Below are positions 1 through 4,979 of a stretch of 7,041 bases of DNA, piece after piece (the first letter of the stretch is position 1; the number at the start of each line of letters is the position of its first letter). Both the position numbers and the translations under genes were made by a program. Source of the DNA: Sedimentisphaerales bacterium. GTDB lineage: Bacteria > Planctomycetota > Phycisphaerae > Sedimentisphaerales > SM23-30. The notes beneath the pieces were generated by a model that saw only the letters and a list, made by a program, of their open reading frames with translations, was not told where the DNA came from and searched no databases. The stretch is from positions 1 through 7,041 of the forward strand of contig JAFGDI010000078.1 of NCBI GenBank assembly GCA_016932145.1, read 5' to 3'.

Positions 1-84
1 ATGCAATTGTAAGCCGGCCTGAAAAATGAAGTAAGTAGTATTAAATAAATATACAAAACTTGTAACTCATAGAAGAAAAATAAA

Positions 85-1158
85 ATGACAAAAAATGAAC
101 TGTTAAACACAATAACAAAACTATCACATGAGTTTGGCTCTTGTGATTATGTTCTGGGCGGTGGAGGCAATACCTCTGCGAAAAATGAACAGACCTTATG
201 GGTTAAACCCTCTGGTACTACTCTGGCAGGTCTGAAACCCGAACTGTTTGTTGCCCTGGACCGCATCAGACTCAGCGAGCTTTATGCTTTTACTCCGCCT
301 GCTGTGCCTGCCGAGCGGGAAGAGCTTATAAAAAATGCTATGGCCGCAGCTGTCAGCCCTGAAACGCCCGGCCGGGCCTCGGTGGAAGCTCCTCTCCATG
401 ATTCTCTTAGTGCAACCTTTGTGGTTCATACTCACCCGGCTATAGTTAACGGCATGACCTGCTCTCTGGCCGGCAAAAACGCCTGTGCCCAACTGTTCCC
501 CGATGCCCTCTGGCTGGACTATATCGATCCGGGTTATACCCTTTGCATGAAGGTCAGAGAGGAAATTAAAAACTATAAAGAAAGCAATGGCAAAGAGCCG
601 GCTTTGATCTTCCTGAAAAACCATGGCCTGTTTGTCGCTGCTGATACCGCCGCTGAGATCCGTCAGCTTTATTCACGAGTGGTCAATGTTCTCCTGCCTT
701 TTTATAAGCAGGCCGGCATAAAAACCACCCTGAAAGTTGGCTCTGACCCGACAACCAGCCAGATCGATGAACAAATGCGGCAGATAACTGCTATTTTTGA
801 TAATGATGACCTGGGTATTGCCGTTTCCGGCTCGTTTGCCTACCCGCAGGGGCCAATTACACCTGACCACATCGTCTATGCCAAAAGCTATCCGTTTATC
901 GGCGAGCCAAACCTCGAAGCCATAAAGGCATTTAAGGCAAAACACGGCTATAACCCGGCAATTATTGCAACCAAAACCGCTGTTTATGGCGTAGCCGAAA
1001 CCGAAAAGAAAGCCGCTCTGGCTCTCTTACTCGCTCAGGACGGTGCCCTGGTCATTCAACTGGCTAATGCCTTTGGCGGCATAGACTTTATGACCGATGC
1101 CGCCCGAACTTTTATCGAAAACTGGGAAGTTGAATCGTATCGCAGCAAACAGCTTTGA
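85..1158 (+). CDS. Class II aldolase/adducin-family protein, sugar-phosphate aldolase-like
   Basis: This is a 357-residue zinc-dependent class II aldolase. The family cleaves sugar phosphates such as fuculose- or rhamnulose-1-phosphate in the cytoplasm. The visible signature is GGGGNTS at residues 25-31 and KPSGTTL at 41-47 (phosphate-binding loops), a glutamate in SVEAPLH (E101, aligned with the FucA catalytic Glu), HTHP with H115 and H117, and KNHG with H180. Together these make a complete set of zinc ligands. At 357 residues it is longer than the roughly 215-residue FucA. The extra C-terminal part (about 215-357, with TPDHIVYAK at 259-267) resembles the aldolase half of RhaE/YuxG-type rhamnulose-phosphate aldolase/dehydrogenase fusions, but no dehydrogenase domain follows. 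The ATG at 85 has a weak purine-rich site (AGAAG, 71-75) nine bases upstream. The gene stands alone and is closed by the hairpin at 1200-1250. The family call is firm; the substrate cannot be read from the sequence. Confidence 0.88.
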   Translation: MTKNELLNTITKLSHEFGSCDYVLGGGGNTSAKNEQTLWVKPSGTTLAGLKPELFVALDRIRLSELYAFTPPAVPAEREELIKNAMAAAVSPETPGRASVEAPLHDSLSATFVVHTHPAIVNGMTCSLAGKNACAQLFPDALWLDYIDPGYTLCMKVREEIKNYKESNGKEPALIFLKNHGLFVAADTAAEIRQLYSRVVNVLLPFYKQAGIKTTLKVGSDPTTSQIDEQMRQITAIFDNDDLGIAVSGSFAYPQGPITPDHIVYAKSYPFIGEPNLEAIKAFKAKHGYNPAIIATKTAVYGVAETEKKAALALLLAQDGALVIQLANAFGGIDFMTDAARTFIENWEVESYRSKQL

Positions 1159-1173
1159 GTGACTTTCGGTCAC
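1159..1173. repeat. Small perfect inverted repeat directly after the aldolase stop
   Basis: GTGAC and GTCAC form a 5-bp stem with a TTTCG loop, starting immediately after the TGA stop of the aldolase gene. No T-tract follows, so it is not a terminator by itself. It may protect the 3' end of the transcript or be chance. Confidence 0.3.
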
Positions 1174-1199
1174 CAGTAATGCACCACCAGATCAAACAT

Positions 1200-1250
1200 A
1201 CAACTCAGGTTGTTTCCTGTGATGAAACGGCCTGAGTTGTTTTATTTATT
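1200..1250 (+). terminator. Long intrinsic terminator between convergent genes
   Basis: ACAACTCAGG (1200-1209) pairs perfectly with CCTGAGTTGT (1231-1240). The stem continues through two T-G wobbles and GTTTC (1212-1216) with GAAAC (1224-1228), around a 7-base loop (1217-1223). This makes about 17 pairs. A T-rich tail, TTTATTTATT (1241-1250), follows on the + strand, so it should end the aldolase transcript. On the - strand the hairpin lies just beyond the release-factor-like stop, but the tail there is poorer in T, so termination in that direction is less certain. The + strand T-tail overlaps the TAA stop of the opposing gene at 1246-1248. Confidence 0.8.
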
Positions 1251-1632
1251 CACCTGTACTGAGTGCTGTGGGGGTGTTGCCACTTTTGCCTCGCCGTTTG
1301 CGTCTTTGCTTTTGCTTGCGTATCTTATCTGCCAGACCTTGCTCAGGGGTCTTGATTCCTTGCTCAATTTCCAGTAGTTCGCACATTTTCCTGCGGGCAA
1401 AAAACCTGTTCAGGGCCAGAGATCTTTCTTTTTGCATCTTGATGATCGTCCCGGTAGGTATGTGTTTCAGTTGGACGCAAGAGGAGGTTTTATTCACCTT
1501 CTGACCGCCGGGGCCGGAGCCTTTTACAAAAGATTCTTCCAGATCGCCTTCACTAAGCCCGCAATTGCTCATGCGGCCCCGTAATTCATCCGCCTTTTTC
1601 TCACTAACGCCAAAATTTATGCCACTGCTCAT
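1246..1632 (-). CDS. Short peptide chain release factor-like protein (GGQ domain, class I RF-derived)
   Basis: This 128-residue protein consists essentially of the peptidyl-tRNA hydrolase domain of class I release factors. SGPGGQKVNKTSS (39-51) carries the catalytic GGQ at 42-44. The flanking family sequence is HIPTG (57-61) and QKERSLALNRFFARR (67-81). A strongly basic tail (KIRKQKQRRKRRGK, 103-116) follows. The codon-recognition domain of RF1/RF2 is absent. This size and layout match the ArfB/YaeJ and mitochondrial C12orf65-like proteins, which hydrolyse peptidyl-tRNA on stalled ribosomes, with the basic tail entering the empty mRNA channel. A ribosome-rescue role is therefore inferred. It could instead belong to the less characterised 'release factor-like' group, whose N-terminus (GLSEGDLEESFVKGSG, 25-40) it resembles. 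The ATG at 1632 has only a distant AAGG, 12 bases upstream; starting at Met21 would remove the conserved-looking N-terminal helix. It is a lone gene, convergent with the aldolase. Confidence 0.88.
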   Translation of the reverse strand: MSSGINFGVSEKKADELRGRMSNCGLSEGDLEESFVKGSGPGGQKVNKTSSCVQLKHIPTGTIIKMQKERSLALNRFFARRKMCELLEIEQGIKTPEQGLADKIRKQKQRRKRRGKSGNTPTALSTGE

Positions 1633-1702
1633 ATCACTATTGTACCTTATCGGGGCAAAGGTTCAATCGTTCTTACCGACTTTTTGTTATAAATAAACGC
1701 CA

Positions 1703-1730
1703 ACCAGAGAATGGTCAGATCTCCTCTGGT
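1703..1730. repeat. 7-bp inverted repeat in the divergent intergenic region
   Basis: ACCAGAG (1703-1709) and CTCTGGT (1724-1730) are perfect reverse complements separated by 14 bases. A TATAAT lies 3 bases to the right. This could be an operator or a leader hairpin on either strand. No T-tract follows on the + strand, so it does not look like a terminator. Confidence 0.35.
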
Positions 1731-1843
1731 CCTATAATTCGCCAGCTGCTGAATTATTATTTGTTTATGTTTTTTTAATATCATGCTTATCTGGCATTTT
1801 TTCAAGCACTTATGATTTTATATTACCTATTTTACCAGCTTTT

Positions 1844-1872
1844 TTGCAAATTCTCCCTTTATATTTTACGAT
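1844..1872 (+). promoter_or_regulatory. Candidate sigma-70-type promoter for cheW
   Basis: TTGCAA (1844-1849, 4 of 6 to TTGACA) and TACGAT (1867-1872, 4 of 6 to TATAAT) are separated by 17 bases. Transcription would start near 1879 and give a leader of about 70 bases before cheW. The match is only moderate in a T-rich region where chance hits are common. Confidence 0.3.
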
Positions 1873-1952
1873 AAGAGTGTTGCAGGGAAGTGAAGTATCC
1901 CGGCCTATGGAGAAAAAGAATAAAATTGTACGATTTTTAGGAGATAGATCAG

Positions 1953-2453
1953 ATGGTTGATCATGGTTCAAGTGCGACAAGTCTGGAAAACCGCAATGCC
2001 AGAGCTAAAGCAGGTTTATATCTTACCTTTGCCTTAGGTCAGGAAGAATTCGGCCTGGAAATACTCAAAGTTAAAGAAATTATCGGCTATCAGGATATCA
2101 CCAGTGTGCCTCAGACACCCATTGAGGTTAAAGGGGTTATAAACCTGCGTGGTCAGGTAATTCCTATTATCAACCTGCGCGTCAGATTCGGCATGGACGA
2201 AAAGGAAGTTACTGAACAGACCTGTATTATTGTAGTTGAGGTAGAACTCGATGGTAATAATACCCAGGTGGGCATTATAGTTGATAATGTATCCGAAGTG
2301 CTTGATATTCAGGAAGCACAGATCGAACCTTCGCCTGAGTTCGGTAATCAGGTTAATACCGACTTTATTCTGGGTATGGGTAAGATTGGTGAAAATGTTA
2401 AGATATTACTCGATATTGATCAGGTTCTCGCCGGTACTCAATTCCTGAGATAG
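1953..2453 (+). CDS. cheW: Chemotaxis coupling protein CheW
   Basis: This 166-residue protein is almost entirely one CheW domain (about 20-162), preceded by a short polar leader. CheW is the cytoplasmic adaptor that links the kinase CheA to chemoreceptors in chemosensory arrays. The family hallmarks are all visible: LYLTFALGQEEFGLEILKVKEI (from 22), VKGVINLRGQVIPIINLR (59-76), the VGIIVDNVSEVLDI strand pair (106-119), and DFILGMGKIGENVKILLDID (137-156). The length is normal for CheW. The start is supported by AGGAG (1939-1943) nine bases before the ATG. The gene is followed by its own terminator (2496-2525) and probably has its own promoter, so it appears monocistronic. No cheA, cheR, cheB, cheY or methyl-accepting receptor gene is in the window, so its partners must be elsewhere. 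The Cache-containing protein at 4980 has no receptor signalling hairpin in the part visible and is unlikely to dock CheW. Confidence 0.95.
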   Translation: MVDHGSSATSLENRNARAKAGLYLTFALGQEEFGLEILKVKEIIGYQDITSVPQTPIEVKGVINLRGQVIPIINLRVRFGMDEKEVTEQTCIIVVEVELDGNNTQVGIIVDNVSEVLDIQEAQIEPSPEFGNQVNTDFILGMGKIGENVKILLDIDQVLAGTQFLR

Positions 2454-2495
2454 TACGATTTATTATAAAATTTAATATAAGTTATAGTTTTATTC

Positions 2496-2525
2496 AAGAC
2501 AGGTGATATTTGCCTGTCTTTTTTT
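2496..2525 (+). terminator. Intrinsic terminator of cheW
   Basis: AAGACAGG (2496-2503) pairs with CCTGTCTT (2513-2520) around a 9-base loop. The run of T continues to 2525, where a C ends it. It lies 43 bases after the cheW stop and is a classic Rho-independent terminator. Confidence 0.85.
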
Positions 2526-2561
2526 CTATTAGTGGGCCGTCCACTCTTCCGGCATTACTAC

Positions 2562-2567
2562 TATAAT
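2562..2567 (+). promoter_or_regulatory. Consensus -10 hexamer upstream of the glycosyltransferase
   Basis: This is a perfect TATAAT with no good -35 at 16-18 bases upstream. If used, transcription would start near 2573-2575, exactly at the left arm of the inverted repeat at 2573-2666. That would give a structured leader of about 100 bases. It is an alternative to, or in tandem with, the stronger promoter at 2595-2622. Confidence 0.3.
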
Positions 2568-2572
2568 GTACA

Positions 2573-2666
2573 CCAATCGCAACCAAATAATAAGTTGACA
2601 GTTTGTATCATATTCATACAATTCAAACTTACTTATAGTTAATTAGACAAATGAGTCTGCGATTGG
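2573..2666. repeat. 9-bp inverted repeat bracketing the leader and reaching the ribosome binding site
   Basis: CCAATCGCA (2573-2581) and TGCGATTGG (2658-2666) are perfect reverse complements separated by 76 bases. The right arm includes the first two bases of the GGAG ribosome binding site (2665-2668). Between the arms lies a second nested structure, TAAGTT/AACTTA (2591-2596/2626-2631) enclosing TTGTAT/ATACAA (2603-2608/2616-2621). It could be an RNA leader that hides the ribosome binding site, or paired protein-binding sites around the promoter. Confidence 0.45.
2595..2622 (+). promoter_or_regulatory. Near-consensus sigma-70 promoter for the glycosyltransferase gene
   Basis: A perfect TTGACA (2595-2600) and TACAAT (2617-2622, 5 of 6 to consensus) are separated by 16 bases. 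The predicted start near 2629 gives a leader of about 48 bases to the ATG at 2677. The promoter lies inside a hairpin-forming segment (2591-2631), so the imperfect palindrome covers both hexamers. It may drive the glycosyltransferase and the two genes after it. Confidence 0.55.
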
Positions 2667-2676
2667 AGTATTTTTT

Positions 2677-4338
2677 ATGTCTTGCAAACCGGAATTAAGC
2701 GATAAGGGGCTTATTTCTCCTTTATGTATAACACCAGAACTTGACCGTGTCGGCGTATTGGCCCGAATGGATAAGTGGCTGTTATTTTTCTTTTTACTGG
2801 GAATAGCCGCCCGCTGTATCCGTTATTTCCTGGCCTTTCCTCTCTGGGAAGATGAATGTTTCGTTGCTGTTAGCGTTTATAAGTGCAGCTATATGGAGCT
2901 GTTACAGCCTCTCATTTATCATCAGGTAGCACCTGTTTTCTTTTTATGGCTGGGTAAGGCCTGTAGTGACATATCAGGCTTCTCTGAGCTATCTTTGCGA
3001 CTGCCATCTTTTATTACCTCTATTGCCTCTATGTTTATTTTCTGGCGAATTTCAGGTAAGTTACTGTCAGGTTCCGCTCGCCTGTTTGCAGTAGCCTTAT
3101 TTTCAGTTTCTTATTCTAATATCCGCTATGCGGCAGAGTATAAGCCTTACGGCATGGATATGTTCGTTTCGTTATTGCTGATCTGGTTTCTTCTGGAATG
3201 GATATTAGCCCCTCATAGAAGATGCTGGCTTATTGGCCTGATATTGTGGGTCCCTCTGGCGATTGGTTTTTCATTCCCGGCGGTCTTTACCGCCGCTGCT
3301 GTGAGCCTGATAGTTTTCTGGTCACTGCTTAAACAAAAAGGACAGACCAGAGACTGGCTGCTCTGGTTACTTTATAGCTTAATTTTCTCTGTTTCTTTTC
3401 TTATTGCCTATTTCTATTCGATAAAGCCGCAAATGGCTGCTGAACTTGGCTTTATGTCAGATTGCTGGGACGATACCTTCCCGCCTTTGAACCCGATCAA
3501 AATGATCTGGTGGCTAATTACAACCCATACCGGCGAGAGCTTTTCTCATCCGGTTGGTGGTGAGCGTTTTGGCAGTACACTGACTGCTATTTTGATGGTT
3601 ACTGGTATCGTTGCCCTATTTAAAAATGCCAGAGGCAAGATCGCCTGGCTCTTAATCCTGCCTCTTGTCATAAATTTCGCCGCCGCTCTCGTACAAAAAT
3701 ACCCTTATGGCGGTCATGTTAAATTCTTTATGTACGCCGCCCCTATGATTTATATTGTCAGTGGGCTTGGAGCTGCCAGACTGCTCAACGGCCACGCCCG
3801 TCGGGCTTCGGCGGGAAATACCAGAAATACGGTTATTATCGTCCTGACGCTCATTTCCACTATTGCTATTGCCTGTGCTGCTATTGATGTTATCAAACCA
3901 TACAAAAACAGTGCTGATCAGAGGATAAGGGCTTTTTCCCAGTGGTTTTGGCATAATGCTTCTTTTGCTTCTGAGGCTTATTGTCTCAAAGAAGATATGG
4001 ATGTCAGGTTTTCTGAGGCTACCTGGACCCAGCTTAGCTGGTCGGCCAGTTATCTTTGTAATCAGTATATCTACCGACCAGATAAGGTCGTGCGTGAGCC
4101 TTTCCCTGATAATTTATCGCCGGATGCTCTGAATAATGTTTATTTTGTCCATTATCACATGCTGAGCTGCCCTGACTTTGATCAACAGAAATATGATCAG
4201 TGGTTCAGAGAAACTTCGGAAAAGATGGAGTTTATTTCTAAAGATACTTACCCGCTCGTGCGCAATGATAAACGCGAGAGGAGAGTTATCTGTACCGATC
4301 AGATAGAGATATTAAAATTCAGGAAGAAAGTTCAGTAA
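2677..4338 (+). CDS. Polytopic GT39/PMT-like (GT-C) membrane glycosyltransferase
   Basis: This 553-residue inner-membrane protein has about 11-12 hydrophobic segments between residues 33 and 404 and a hydrophilic C-terminal part of about 150 residues, presumably periplasmic. GT-C enzymes of this type move a sugar from a polyprenyl-phosphate carrier to a lipid or protein acceptor on the outer face of the membrane. Supporting motifs are PLWEDE (55-60), with the acidic pair D59-E60 in the first external loop as expected for the catalytic site, followed by YHQVAPVFFLWL (81-92) and SELSLRLPS (103-111). Also present are YAAEYKPYGMD (151-161) and KYPYGGHVKFF (341-351), all as in GT39-like proteins I associate with the planctomycete/lentisphaera group. 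The tail has four cysteines (C436, C461, C498, C539) that could form disulfides. GGAG (2665-2668) eight bases before the ATG supports this start over Met31. The donor and acceptor are unknown, and no other glycan gene is nearby. Confidence 0.78.
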   Translation: MSCKPELSDKGLISPLCITPELDRVGVLARMDKWLLFFFLLGIAARCIRYFLAFPLWEDECFVAVSVYKCSYMELLQPLIYHQVAPVFFLWLGKACSDISGFSELSLRLPSFITSIASMFIFWRISGKLLSGSARLFAVALFSVSYSNIRYAAEYKPYGMDMFVSLLLIWFLLEWILAPHRRCWLIGLILWVPLAIGFSFPAVFTAAAVSLIVFWSLLKQKGQTRDWLLWLLYSLIFSVSFLIAYFYSIKPQMAAELGFMSDCWDDTFPPLNPIKMIWWLITTHTGESFSHPVGGERFGSTLTAILMVTGIVALFKNARGKIAWLLILPLVINFAAALVQKYPYGGHVKFFMYAAPMIYIVSGLGAARLLNGHARRASAGNTRNTVIIVLTLISTIAIACAAIDVIKPYKNSADQRIRAFSQWFWHNASFASEAYCLKEDMDVRFSEATWTQLSWSASYLCNQYIYRPDKVVREPFPDNLSPDALNNVYFVHYHMLSCPDFDQQKYDQWFRETSEKMEFISKDTYPLVRNDKRERRVICTDQIEILKFRKKVQ

Positions 4339-4389
4339 GAACTCGTTATTGCTTCCGAGCAGAGCGTCAACTGGTTTGAGGTATGCAAC

Positions 4390-4962
4390 ATGGATAAAAA
4401 AAAGCTCAGACAGACAATGAACAATGCTCTGGCATGTTGTTCTGACAGGCAGATAGCTCTGTGGAGTGAAGATATTACCAGACATATTGTTTCTCTGGAT
4501 ATTTATCGCTCAGCCAGGGTTATAATGACATTCCTGAGTATGGCAGGGGAGTATAATACCAGCTCTCTTATCGCTCAGGCATTGGCCGATGGCAAAACGG
4601 TAGTAGTCCCGCGGGTTAATTTTGCTGATAAGACTATGGCTGCGGTAAAACTAAGCTCTCTGGACCAGGACATGGTCATTGATCGCTATGGCCTGCGAAA
4701 CCCGGCAGATAATATCGAAGTCGATATCAGCAAAATAGAACTGATAATTGTGCCCGGTTTGACATTTGATGCCAATGGCCGCAGACTGGGGCGTGGCGGC
4801 GGGTTTTATGATCGCTTCCTGAGCCGGGAACAAGTAAGCAATGCCATTCGCTGTGCGGTTGCCTTTGAATTGCAGTTAGTGGATAATGTTCCCACTGATG
4901 ACCATGATGTGCTAATGTCTTTACTGGTGACAGAAAAAAGGGTGATAGAGGTTTCCCTCTGA
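4390..4962 (+). CDS. 5-formyltetrahydrofolate cyclo-ligase (methenyltetrahydrofolate synthetase)
   Basis: This 190-residue cytoplasmic enzyme converts 5-formyltetrahydrofolate and ATP to 5,10-methenyltetrahydrofolate, returning the storage form of folate to one-carbon metabolism. The length is typical of the family (about 180-200). The N-terminal LR pair (K5-L6-R7) and the SMAGEYNTSSLI segment (50-61) fit the substrate-side region. The diagnostic block is IIVPGLTFDANGRRLGRGGG (119-138), continuing FYDRFLSR (139-146), with the glycine-rich ATP/Mg loop at 134-138. FELQLVDNVPTDDHDV (159-174) and a closing VTEKRV (180-185) complete the family pattern. TTGAGGT (GAGG at 4378-4381) eight bases before the ATG supports the start. 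It lies 51 bases after the glycosyltransferase and 17 bases before the sensor gene, with no terminator seen, so it is probably the middle gene of a transcript. The E. coli homologue is called ygfA or fau. Confidence 0.93.
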   Translation: MDKKKLRQTMNNALACCSDRQIALWSEDITRHIVSLDIYRSARVIMTFLSMAGEYNTSSLIAQALADGKTVVVPRVNFADKTMAAVKLSSLDQDMVIDRYGLRNPADNIEVDISKIELIIVPGLTFDANGRRLGRGGGFYDRFLSREQVSNAIRCAVAFELQLVDNVPTDDHDVLMSLLVTEKRVIEVSL

Positions 4963-4979
4963 CTAATGCGGTAAATTTG

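Larger units (their letters stand above)
1633..1952. other. AT-rich divergent intergenic region (320 bases) between the RF-like gene and cheW
   Basis: I see no credible coding frame here. The region must hold the start signals for two divergent genes. It contains an inverted repeat at 1703-1730 (ACCAGAG / CTCTGGT with a 14-base loop), a TATAAT at 1733-1738 with no recognisable -35, and a candidate cheW promoter at 1844-1872. Most of the middle (1740-1870) is T-rich without clear structure. Confidence 0.6.

Noticed and set aside
1..84. Possible gene end or promoter at the left edge
   Set aside because: The 84 bases are AT-rich with stops in the frames I followed and no clear -35/-10 pair or hairpin; too short to assign anything.
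1686..1691. TATAAC on the - strand as a -10 for the release-factor-like gene
   Set aside because: No -35-like hexamer lies 16-18 bases upstream, and the region is AT-rich, so a chance match is likely.
1789..1810. Possible sigma-54 promoter before cheW (TGGCAT followed by a T run and AGCAC)
   Set aside because: The -12 TTGC element is missing at the required spacing; only the TGGC part matches.
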